This document shows, piece after piece, positions 17,890-26,525 of a stretch of DNA of 64,000 nucleotides; positions within the stretch are counted from its first letter, which is position 1, and the number at the start of each line of letters is the position of its first letter. The DNA lies in contig NZ_BBBJ01000006.1 in the NCBI RefSeq assembly GCF_001316005.1, positions 103,130 through 167,129 of the forward strand, read 5' to 3'. The notes under the pieces are model-generated. The model was not told the DNA's origin. It ran no database searches and saw only the letters and a list, made by a program, of their open reading frames with translations. Both the position numbers and the translations under genes were made by a program. The stretch is from Vulcanisaeta distributa JCM 11217 (GTDB lineage: Archaea > Thermoproteota > Thermoprotei > Thermoproteales > Thermocladiaceae).

Positions 17890-17931
17890 AATGATTCACG
17901 GCCTTCATTAAGTTCAGCCCTAAAGATTGTG
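17890..17931 (-). repeat. coding relic, copy B
   Basis: This is the second copy of the relic described at 16661-16702. It lies directly after the DUF3800 gene, so that gene is bracketed by the two copies in the same orientation. Confidence 0.4.
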
Positions 17932-18124
17932 AGTGCCTTTTGATTGTCGAGATTCCTTGACGACTCTCTCGTTGTATTACCCCCCCTCACTACTCATCGC
18001 ATTACTCATGTAATTCACTTTAAAATCGGGTGGTTACGTGTATTAAGTACTGCCGGTGTAATCACCCTCGTACGTTAACTATGATTAGCAATGCTTTAAT
18101 GTTGTTCCTATCTTTACTAATTTA

Positions 18125-19650
18125 ATGGGTGTTTTTGATTCATTTGTTGATTGCCTCAGTAATTGTGAGGGTTTGTACCCTGTTGGCTCGGGTAGGGATA
18201 GGTGCTATGAGATTTGCCTCAGCAAGGCCGAGAGATTAATCGAACTAGGCACCAAGGATGGTAGTATTTCGAGGGATGAGGCCGAGAGACTGAGGAGCCT
18301 ACTAAGCACGTGCAAATCAAGCATCGGCAAGGTTGAGGGGGGGTTGAGGGAGTACTGCGTTAGAAAGAATGAGGAGTTGATTAGGGCGTTATCACGTTCG
18401 AGCGAGGTTGTGGAGGCGCCGCCTGCCCAATCAAGTGTGGCTGAGGAGCAGTTACCGAGTAAGTTGGTTGATTGCTATCAGTACTGCGTTAAGTATCATG
18501 GTGATGACCTAGCCGCGCTGCAGAGTTGTAGGTCTATGTGTGATGCCATGTGGAAGTCCGGCATTCAAGTTGGTACTGAGCAATTCTCGAATTGCTTCCC
18601 ACAGGGAATTCTGGAGCTTGGTGAATTCGAGGCGAGGTATAGGAGGGCCGGTAGGATTGGGCTTGATGATTGGCAGATTGTCGCCCACGTCTCGTTCATC
18701 ATAAACAAGATGCTTGAGGAGGGCAGGCAAAACAAGTGCCCAGACCCGGAGGAGATGATAGTTAGGATAGTGACCAGTAAATTGGACGAGATGGGCATAG
18801 ACAGGTACTCAGTGAGGAAGGCGCACCTACACGGAATGCCCAAGGAGGTAAGACAATTAATCATGGAGATATTCCCAAATGTTGAAGAAATAAGGAGACC
18901 GTCAATTGATGAAATAGCGAAGTACTACGAAGCATCGCAAAAACGAGCTACGGACATACCCAGCGGGCCCAGAGCCATTATTCCTCCAGGGTATGAGAAG
19001 TACCTATCCGAGAATAACGACCAGGGAATACCGCCAGAGCCCCCCCAGAGACCCCCCCCGGAACCTCCAAATCTCTCTGAACACCCTAATAATGAACGAA
19101 AGCCTGAAGCAAGTGGTAATGAGTGCGTTGAGCCAGATTACTCATACATAGGTAATGTATTAATGGGCTTGATCATCAATTACATAATCTTTGTATCACC
19201 AGCTGCCTATTTCGCCTATTTGGCATACATCAAGTACGTCACCTCTGTATATGCTTTCGCTCTCTCCATGTTTTTCTCCGCACTATTCTTTGCAACAGCA
19301 TTAGGTCTTATACTAGGCGTTGAATATGCTAATTGGAGAGCGAGACGTCTTCGCTTTATTTCTTCTCTTAATGCAGAAACAGGATGTTTACGCGTCATAC
19401 CCCCCCTTGGTTTGAGCACATTGAGAGTTTATTTGCACCATTCTTTGCAGCGGCCTTCATTAATCCGGTGGTTGAGTACATTGTGTATAAAATGCTTAAA
19501 TCAGGACCGATCACGCTTAATCCAGAGACTGTTACGTTGTACGAATCCATGGTGGCATTCTTCGTAATCATAATTTTAATACTCATACTTAATACTCTCA
19601 TTGACTGGAGTGATTGGCGCAGAAGACGCTTATTGGCTCCACCTCGTTGA
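18125..19650 (+). CDS. twin-CX3C membrane protein, one frame break
   Basis: The chain is about 508 residues. Two helical-hairpin-like motifs occur: CX3C-X12-CX3C at residues 10-31 and CX3C-X13-CX3C (CYQYCVKYHGDD to SMCDAMW) near residue 122. Next comes a conserved helical region (EFEARYRRAGRIGLDDWQIV), a Pro-rich linker, and a C-terminal region with four hydrophobic segments. The frame changes at the C7 run 19400-19406; five or eight bases would join it to the end FVIIILILILNTLIDWSDW. It is a paralogue of 19999-21456. Twin CX3C patterns usually form disulfide-stapled helix pairs; the function is unknown. Confidence 0.6.
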
Positions 19651-19998
19651 GCCAATAATAATACTTAGGCAGAACATTACTCATGAGAAGTAATCCATTT
19701 ATTATCCTGCCAACACCATTATCTAGCTTAGGCAAACTTACCCAGCCATGGGCAGTACTGGAGTGGTGGGGTATCCTCATTAGCTCTATACTCATTAACA
19801 ATAACAATGGCTAACATAATTGGGGTCAATAATAATGGATTAAGCCGTTGATTAAATATTTTGAAACACGATGATTACAAACCCAGCAATGCTTTAAAGG
19901 GGAGGTGCGTTGTTCATATTGATGTCTTTTATTGATTATTCTCCGATTCATGAACTCCCCCCCATTCCTATTACTTGTTTTCTTACCGGTGATTAGGT
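19651..19998. other. intergenic region between paralogues
   Basis: About 350 bp, AT-rich, with one C7 run. A minus-strand stretch (HGWVSLPKLDNGVGRIINGL) looks faintly protein-like but has no support for being a gene. A TATA-like element for the downstream gene is not obvious. Confidence 0.35.
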
Positions 19999-21456
19999 AT
20001 GGGTGGTTCAAGTGATTTAGATAGACGCGTTGAGTGTTATCGGGATTGTGTTAAGTATCATGGTGATGATAAGGCGTCATTGCAAACGTGCTATTCCATC
20101 TGCGATGCACTATGGAAACCTGAGCTGCAGTTTACCGATTTAGAGGCGTTTGAGAAGTGCTTTCCACATGGGATGCTCGAGCTTAAGGAATTCATGGCAA
20201 AGTACCGAAGAATTGGCAAGATAGGCTTTGAAGACTGGCAAATAGTGTCTCAAGTTTCAAGTGCTATTCATAAAATGCTTGAGGAGGGTAAGCAGAATAA
20301 ATGCCCTAATCTGTACGAGAGCATCATTAGGGTTGTAGTGAGCGTACTAAATAGTCTTGGGATAAATAGGGTTGAAATAAAGACTGCATACGCACATCAC
20401 CTAACAACTGAGGAGAAGGCAATACTATCAGTCATATTTCCAAGCCTAAACCTGGGGGGGGTTTCACCAATACCATTGCCGGAATCACCAGGTAAGGATA
20501 TGACGCAAAGTACCTCCGCACCAACTACCTCGGTACCTCAGGAATCACAATCAACGCAGTCTGCGCAGACACAGGCGCAAAGGCCATTGGAGCAAACCAG
20601 TAGGCAGATATCCCTTGATGAGGCTTTGATTAAGGCCGTGAATGACTGCATGGCAAATAAGGAATGCGCCAATAACACCTCTAAGATTAGGGAGTTACAG
20701 AACACTATAAACACGTTAATTAAGCTTGGGGGGGCCAATATAAATACCAGGGATTTCAGGGGGTGGACACCGCTTCATTACGCAGTTTCACTTGGTAATT
20801 TAGAGCTTGTTGAGTTCTTGGTTGAGCATGGTGCCAATATTAATGCTAAGGATATTAATGGAGTTACGCCATTACATATTGCGGCAAAGAATGGGCACTT
20901 TAGTATTGTGAAGTTCTTGGTTAAGCATGGTGCGTTGATTGATGTAGTGGATATTTATGGTAAGACCCCCATTGACTATGCAAGAGAAGGAGGTCATAAG
21001 TCCATTGTCAAATACTTAACGAATAAATTAATGAATAAACCACCAATTGGGTTATTCACGGCAGGCATTATCGGTGGTATTGCCTTATCAATACTATTGA
21101 TGTACCCGCCAGCATACCTATCCTCGGAGCTATATCTAATAGCCATACAAAATTCATCACCTGCCTTCGCCGCCTTAGCATCCTCAATTATAATACTACC
21201 ATTAATGAGCGTAGTACTGTTATTCCTCGGATATGTTAGGTGGCTTGGCAGGCGTTATAACGTGTTGAGCCAATCAATATTATCTACATTAAGTGAAGTT
21301 ATGGAGAGGGTTGCTATCTCAATAATAATTTCAGGCATTATTGAGTTAATGATTATATATTTACTCATGGGACTCTCATTAAGTACTGCATATTTCGTAT
21401 CAATATTTATAGGGATAGTAATACTCACGAGCATGCTCCTCATAAAAACGAAATGA
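19999..21456 (+). CDS. twin-CX3C membrane protein with ankyrin repeats
   Basis: The product is 485 residues and intact. The N-terminal domain (CYRDCVKYHGDDKASLQTCY, then SICDALW, CFPHGMLELKEFMAKYRRIG) is homologous to the middle of the protein at 18125. After a Gln/Thr/Ser-rich linker come about three ankyrin repeats (GWTPLHYAVSLGNLELVEFL, GVTPLHIAAKNGHFSIVKFL, GKTPIDYAREGGHKSIVKYL), then four C-terminal hydrophobic segments. Compared with its neighbour the linker has been replaced by a protein-binding module. It is likely a membrane-anchored sensor or scaffold; specificity is unknown. Confidence 0.75.
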   Translation: MGGSSDLDRRVECYRDCVKYHGDDKASLQTCYSICDALWKPELQFTDLEAFEKCFPHGMLELKEFMAKYRRIGKIGFEDWQIVSQVSSAIHKMLEEGKQNKCPNLYESIIRVVVSVLNSLGINRVEIKTAYAHHLTTEEKAILSVIFPSLNLGGVSPIPLPESPGKDMTQSTSAPTTSVPQESQSTQSAQTQAQRPLEQTSRQISLDEALIKAVNDCMANKECANNTSKIRELQNTINTLIKLGGANINTRDFRGWTPLHYAVSLGNLELVEFLVEHGANINAKDINGVTPLHIAAKNGHFSIVKFLVKHGALIDVVDIYGKTPIDYAREGGHKSIVKYLTNKLMNKPPIGLFTAGIIGGIALSILLMYPPAYLSSELYLIAIQNSSPAFAALASSIIILPLMSVVLLFLGYVRWLGRRYNVLSQSILSTLSEVMERVAISIIISGIIELMIIYLLMGLSLSTAYFVSIFIGIVILTSMLLIKTK

Positions 21457-21461
21457 GTAGG

Positions 21462-21524
21462 TCACCGGCAAAGTAGGCACGGTGCGTGCCTCAAGTACCA
21501 CTGCTTAAGCTCCTCATTAGGCCT
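21462..21524 (-). pseudogene. integrase C-terminal tail remnant, copy 1
   Basis: A short frame reads NEELKQWYLRHAPCLLCR and stops. It matches the extreme C-terminus of the element integrase (DELRQWYLKHAPCLLCQ, 24771-24822) at protein level, with many synonymous changes. No catalytic part precedes it. It is probably what remains of another integrase gene. Confidence 0.5.
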
Positions 21525-21553
21525 GGGCTTTTAGGCTGTGAGTGTCGGTCTTA

Positions 21554-22478
21554 TTACTCGGTCTCGCCCTCCACCCCCCCCTTTAGCACTGGCTTTCTGG
21601 CCAGTAGTACTCCCCCCCTACCAAGCTTAATGTTTATTTCCTGGCCCATGTCCGGTGGTGTGAGTAGTTCCTCTGTCTTAACGACATTCGTTATGAAGGA
21701 CTCGTAGAGCCTCCACAGAAGCTCCTCCTCACGGCCTGCGGCAGCCCTAACCCTGATCCCAAGCTCCACCAAGTCATTGATTGTTATTGCGGCACTGTGC
21801 TGCTTATAGCCCGTGAACCTCCTTGCAACCTCAAGGGCCTTACTAGAATCACCCCCCCTGAGCATCCTAGCCGTTAAGACCCTAACCATTAAGTCTATGT
21901 TGTGCTCGAGAGCCCTTGCGTAATCCCCAATCTCAATTATTGGGGGGGCCTATCGAGGATCTCGGAAACAACCTTATTCGGCAAATCACCAACCCTCAAT
22001 GCCTCGAGAACCCTATTGAAGGACTCAATCACCGACTGAATGGGCACGAATGTCTTACCCCCCCTCGGGTAGTATATCACTGGTCTATCGGCCCAAGCTC
22101 GGCGATTGGCATCATCGCCAACTCATCACCGGCCAGGGCGAGTATTGATGCCGCACTCTTGGCAAGCCTAAGCACGTAAATGATTAATTTACCACTGACA
22201 ATACCCTGAAGGTGCCTAGCCAGTAGGTATGCCTCATCAATATTGCCACCGGCTGAGTTGAGCACCACGGCCAAGTCCTTAAAACCACCCAATCCCCTAA
22301 TCACCGAGTAAACGGTGTCGACAACTGTGTGATCTATGAACCTGTATGGGGGGGACATGATTATTGGTAGGACGGGCATGCCAACCAAGCCCTCAAACTC
22401 ATTGATTATGCCCAAGGCATCATCAACAAACCTCCTAAACACGTAAGGAACACCCTCACCAGAGGAATCAACAAGCAT
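21554..22478 (-). pseudogene. SDH/ClpP-class membrane serine protease, frameshifted
   Basis: The N-terminal part contains LAVVLNSAGGNIDEAYLLAR and AKSAASILALAGDELAMMPI followed by AELGPID. These are the oxyanion, catalytic Ser (KSA) and ELGPID blocks of the SDH_sah/ClpP-crotonase-type proteases. Frame changes near 22083, right after GPID, and around the C7 near 21942-21948 lead on to VIYYPRGGKTFVPIQSVIES and the C-terminal helical part ending in a Gly-rich tail. The intact form would be about 305 residues. It would cleave membrane or small protein substrates. An upstream extension to 22538 is possible. Confidence 0.6.
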
Positions 22479-22585
22479 TAAAACGAAAATAGTGAGGTGG
22501 GAAATAAAACATACTAACCAAACGCGGGTAATGATCACCGCACCACGTCAATAAACCTTAAATTGGGTTTTGCCATGACTTTTTA

Positions 22586-23790
22586 ATGCAGGTGGGTCCT
22601 GCATCTTCATGGCCTCCCGCTAATTGTAATTTCTTGAGTGGTGGGGGGGTTTCTTGGTTTAGGGTTCGTGATTCCACGGCTGAGGTTGAGCAATTGGTTG
22701 GTGGTACTAGGGGGGGTACTGACTATGTGTATGTTGAGGATGAGTCCGGCCTTCTAACCAATGTTAAGTACCTGCGTGGGGGGGCTAGGATCATTAGTAG
22801 GCGTGAGTGGGGGGGTAGGGACCGCACTGAGGAGGTTTACGAGGTCCCACTGGACGTTATTGGTGATAGGCTTATCATGAGGATATCCTTCTCAAACAGC
22901 GGTTATACAAATGCAACGCTGTGTAGGCTTAGCGGAAAATCCATTGAGTGCTACTCATGCCCCGTTGAGAGAATCACCCGTGAGTACGCGGGTAGGTTTA
23001 GGATTCTCGGTGATGAGAGGGCCTACGTCGATCTTTACATGAGGTTTGTACCGACTTTCGTGAGTGAGGTTTTGAATGTGATGAGGGTCTGGGGGGGCTA
23101 AGAACATTGTCTTTGGCGGTCATGAGGCTAGGCTTAGGGAGGCCTTTGAGGACCCATACCTATCGCTATTCGCATCAATGGCTCTAGACACGGCTGGGGG
23201 GGTAGGGCCCAATCCATCCAGAACACATTGGCTCACGTCACCGAGCTTTGGGTTCTCTCCAAGATTGTTGAGCTGTCGATGGTGAGACGATACGCCGTGA
23301 TTACTGGTACATTGAGTTCACCATGAACAACCCATTCGCCTTCATTAGGTCTAGAACTTTTAATAGGGAGTTCACGATTTACTACCAACCATCAATATAC
23401 CCACACATAACCTCAGCATTTACCGGCGGTGGTAGGCTCCACTTAATACCCGACATCGTGGTTTTCGAGGGCGTTGTTGATGAATTCCTCAATTGGGGGG
23501 GTGGTTTGCATAGGCTGATTGATGGTGGTAGGAGCCCACTGCTCATTGTTGAGGTTAAGACTGGTGTTGAGCTCTGAGTGGGGTGGGCCTGACTACGTGG
23601 TTGAGCAGTTGAGGCATTACAGGGAGTTCCTAAAGCCGAAGCACATGGCCCTCGCAGTACTGACGAGGCCAACCACGCAATGCCAATGACGGAACTAAGG
23701 CAGTTGGGTGTTGAGGTATTCCAGGAATTAACAAGGCAGGAGACGCAGCAACAACTCAAAAACTACATAACAAACGCACTAAGCAAGTAA
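22586..23790 (+). pseudogene. PD-(D/E)XK-like nuclease, heavily degraded
   Basis: Successive frames join into one protein of about 400 residues. The C-terminal part contains LIPDIVVFEGVVDEF, then LLIVEVKTG, an order and spacing (D, then E-x-K) typical of PD-(D/E)XK endonucleases, followed by PDYVVEQLRHYREFLKPKHM. Frame changes occur at the G7 run near 23093, near 23197, near 23290, near 23576 and near 23680, too many for an active gene as written. The family assignment rests on the catalytic-core pattern only. Confidence 0.5.
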
Positions 23791-23806
23791 GGAACACAAC
23801 GCAAAA

Positions 23807-23872
23807 TCAAGAACAAAGCAAACACGGCGCGTGCTTCAAATACCACCACCCTAATTCCTTCATTTTTAACTC
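23807..23872 (-). pseudogene. integrase C-terminal tail remnant, copy 2
   Basis: The frame reads ELGWWYLKHAPCLLCS and stops, again matching the integrase terminus (WYLKHAPCLLC) with different codons. It has no upstream integrase sequence. Together with copy 1 it brackets the protease and nuclease block. Confidence 0.45.
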
Positions 23873-23975
23873 AGTATTGATTACTCACTTATGATGAGTT
23901 ATTCAGGCTGTGACCTGCAGTACCTAGGGCACAAAATAAGTCATTAAGTGTCAACACTTGACGGTATCCTCAAAC

Positions 23976-24653
23976 CTATCTGCCTAAAAGCGCCATTATA
24001 AGCCTAATTAAAATCCCAATTAGTACTACGAATAATAGTATTATGAATATTGTAAAGAATATGAAGAATATCGTAGTAATCCACGGCAGAGCGGCTTGTG
24101 CCCAGTTCGGTATTAGGCTTGCTATGCCTGCTTGGTGTTGTGTGTCCAGTTGTTGGGCTGTCGTTGCCATTGCGATGAGTATTGCCGCCATCATTGCCAT
24201 GAATAGTATTACCTGGAGCTGGTAGGCCCTGATACCCCCCCTACCCACTACGCCCTCGAAGCGTGCCCTGGTCCTGCTTATGATTGGGTAGGCCGCCTCG
24301 GTTTCGTATGGAGCGTTTACACGGGTGCATCTACGCTCTATCTCTTCAATGCATTCCGCCCTCTCTATCTGGAAGTACCTAATCTTTATTGATAATGCCA
24401 TCATCGTAATTGCAAATATTAATAGAATGAATAGTAGCCCTAACTTCAGCATTATCGTTCCTGGACCTAGACCTGTTAAGTAATAGTAAATCAGCGTTAA
24501 TACAACACCAACAACCGTCGCAGTGCCGAAGGGTATCTGCCAAAGAAGATTATCGTAATGCCTCCAATCCCCAACCAACCTCTCATAAGCCCGCCTACTA
24601 AACTCATCATTACAGTTAAAGGACTCATCAATGCAAAGCCCCCCGCCTCTCAC
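23976..24653 (-). CDS. four-TM membrane protein of unknown function
   Basis: The product is 225 residues. A cytoplasmic N-terminus with RRAYERLVGDWRHYDNLLWQ leads into two hydrophobic helices (GTATVVGVVLTLIYYYL and LGLLFILLIFAITMMALSI), a charged loop with ECIEEIERRC, then two more helices near the C-terminus. The loop-and-pair plan resembles SLATT-type effector proteins, but I cannot claim that family. It stands alone in the cargo region between two integrase tail copies. Confidence 0.5.
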   Translation of the reverse strand: MRGGGLCIDESFNCNDEFSRRAYERLVGDWRHYDNLLWQIPFGTATVVGVVLTLIYYYLTGLGPGTIMLKLGLLFILLIFAITMMALSIKIRYFQIERAECIEEIERRCTRVNAPYETEAAYPIISRTRARFEGVVGRGGIRAYQLQVILFMAMMAAILIAMATTAQQLDTQHQAGIASLIPNWAQAALPWITTIFFIFFTIFIILLFVVLIGILIRLIMALLGR

Positions 24654-24770
24654 CCACGAGATGAGAAGCCCTTAGCTTAACTTAAAGAAGTTGCGCATTA
24701 AGGGCCTGAGCACGGCGCACAATACGGAGTAATTAAGCCTTTATCTTCAAGGGTGAAAGTCTTTATCAAT

Positions 24771-26065
24771 TCATTGGCAGAGTAGGCATGGTGCGTGTTT
24801 TAGGTACCACTGCCTGAGTTCATCGTGTCTTGGTGACCAGTAGTGCTCGATGAGGACTCGATACTCTGAAGGCGGAGCCTACCTTGTAAGGTATTGACAA
24901 TGCTCTCTGGTACTCCTCTGCTAATCATCCAGGTCGCGAAGAACTTACGCAACTCATAAAGCTCGAATTCCCTGCCAAGCACTGCCCGGGCAGCCTCCTT
25001 AATCTCATGCCTAAGTCTTTCCCTTTCGTATGGTATGAACCTGTTCCTGAACCCCCCCTCGACGTAGGGTTTTGCCCAGTCCACGTTTTCCATGGCCTTT
25101 GAAACCCTTGCAACAAACTCCTCGCGCCTGGGTAGGTACTGGCTCTTAATGAATTCGAGGGTTTCTGGCCTTAGGAAAGCCACGAAAGCCCTCTTAGTCT
25201 CACCGAGTTTGCCAATCCTGAGCATGCCGTGCTCAAGGTCAACGTCATCCATGGTGATTAGGAACGGCTCACCAGGCCTCAAGCCGGTCTCCGCGAGGAT
25301 CAGGAAGTATACCTTGGCCTCAACGCTCTCGATTTTCGAGAGTATTTGCCTAAGCTCGTTGATGGTCGGCAGTTTACCGTTATTGCCTGGCTTAGTCCTG
25401 ATAGTCCTAAAACTATTGTATAGAATGCCGAATAGCCCCCCCGGGTCCCTGGGCTGCAGCACATTCTTCAGGAAGGACTTTAGGCTAGCGGCGATGTGCC
25501 TAGCCACGTTCGGGCCCTCATCCTCAATGACCTCAGCCAGGTAGTCCCTAATGCCCTCGGGACTCAGTGTCCAGTCCAGGTCAGCCAGTGCGCGCCTGAT
25601 GTACCTAAGTCTCATGCTCACCGTCTCCCTGGAGGCATTCCTAAGCCTCAAGGCCTTGAGGTAAGCCTCGATGTCCTCATTCGTGACATGCCAAACCCTA
25701 CCAAGGCTCTGAACATAATCGCCCAAGTACCTGGAGAGCAATGCCAGGAATTGCTCACGGAACTCGGGGGGGTCCTCCCTAGCCGTTATAATGACCCTAA
25801 GGGCATCACTAAGAGTTGCCCTCTTCTCAGGCACCCAGCCTTTCAATAATGCTTGTAATTCCTCTGGCGTTAGGAACCTGAGCATTGTGCAAAGGAGTTC
25901 ATCACTGACCCTGCGCTTGCCGTTTCTGATCATGCTGATGTAGTTAGGCGTTACATTGAGGTCACGGGGGGGCTTAACTCCTTTGTTACTAATTAAGTAG
26001 TTGAGGATTAGCAGGCGTTGGTCGTTGCTTATCTCCTCAATGGCTATTAACGAGCAATCAACCAT
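24771..26065 (-). CDS. tyrosine recombinase (integrase) with N-terminal HTH, frame break before the catalytic Tyr
   Basis: The chain is about 430 residues. Residues 15-75 form an XRE-like helix-turn-helix (VTPNYISMIRNGKRRVSDEL). A SAM-like core-binding domain follows, then the catalytic domain: ETGLRPGEP with the first Arg, GETKRAFVAF with the Lys, YELRKFFATWM with the second Arg block, and VLIEHYWSPRHDEL with the Tyr. The last part lies in another frame after a break near 24880, without which the nucleophile is lost. It ends in a conserved WYLKHAPCLLC tail. The gene lies beside tRNA-His and is not split by att. Confidence 0.8.
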
Positions 26066-26075
26066 GCTTGCCCAA

Positions 26076-26104
26076 GTGATGCATCACCCAGGCACGTATA
26101 TAAG
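26076..26104 (-). promoter_or_regulatory. integrase promoter with palindromic operator
   Basis: A TATA box (gtatataag, 26096-26104) is followed by a perfect 12-bp palindrome GTGATGCATCAC (26076-26087), placed at the expected start of transcription, about 10 bp before ATG 26065. The fused HTH domain of the integrase is a natural candidate to bind it and repress its own gene. A related half-site occurs near attL at 4184. Confidence 0.5.
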
Positions 26105-26180
26105 CCTTATGTAACCGGTCACCGATTGAAATGTAACCGACCACGGCAATGATCTGCGTAGGATTGAACGCAGACTGGGG

Positions 26181-26229
26181 GGGGCCGGGGGGGGCCGGGA
26201 TTTGAACCCGGGTTCACGGGCTCCACAGG
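26181..26229 (-). repeat. attR: element-supplied 3' end of intact tRNA-His
   Basis: The copy of the att repeat that lies inside the complete tRNA-His gene. Identity with 4080-4127 ends at ctccacagg, after which the left copy diverges (tctta against cccgc). The crossover therefore lies within the T-arm to anticodon-loop segment. Confidence 0.85.
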
Positions 26230-26296
26230 CCCGCAGGTTAATTGCCCGAGACTGGGTCTCCCCCCCAGTCTCGCCAGACTACCCTACCCCCCCGGC
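26183..26296 (-). tRNA. tRNA-His(GTG) with a D-loop intron and lengthened acceptor runs
   Basis: The T-arm is CCGGG-TTCAAAT-CCCGG. The anticodon arm CGGGC-CTGTGGA-GCCCG gives anticodon GTG, and the C after the acceptor fits the His discriminator. The D-stem GGGT/ACCT closes only if about 30 nt are removed, and those nucleotides contain a perfect hairpin (26248-26272), so there is an intron in the D-loop at about 26244-26273. The acceptor should be GCCGGGG/CCCCGGC, but here the runs are G7 and C8, giving a 10-bp stem. That cannot be charged normally and suggests run-length error or instability. Confidence 0.85.
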
Positions 26297-26525
26297 AATG
26301 GTATTCTTGCTATTTATGCTTTTAAGTTTTTGTCCTTAGTATCATCACATCTTTGGATGTCTAACTTTCGTTTGGGCATTTTAATTTCGTTACTCCCTTT
26401 ACCCGGTCAATCACCTAGTGAGTGCGTGGTATATACCGTTGATTCCGGGAAATATTTCGATGCCTTTTTCTCATTTTGCTTTTGTAGAATGGTTTAAATA
26501 CCCAGTCTCCTTCATCGTTTGCGGT

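Larger units (their letters stand above)
4080..26229. mobile_element. integrated genetic element (provirus or plasmid), ~22 kb, at tRNA-His
   Basis: The element is bounded by a direct repeat made of the 3' half of tRNA-His: a displaced fragment at 4080-4127 and the copy that completes the intact gene at 26181-26229. A tyrosine recombinase gene (24771-26065) lies directly inside the right end and is not split by the attachment site, the arrangement called pNOB8-type. Inside are an autonomous replication protein (PrimPol-helicase), virus/plasmid-style AbrB and winged-helix regulators, Sm-fold proteins, an ATPase and a surface protein. No capsid protein is recognisable, so virus versus plasmid cannot be decided from sequence alone. 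Confidence 0.88.

Noticed and set aside
19598..19807. A minus-strand open frame between the twin-CX3C genes
   Set aside because: It overlaps the end of the upstream gene antisense and has no promoter. One protein-like stretch is not enough to call it.
23976..24653. Assigning the four-TM protein to the SLATT family
   Set aside because: The helix-loop-helix plan is suggestive but I see no diagnostic motif, so it is left as unknown.
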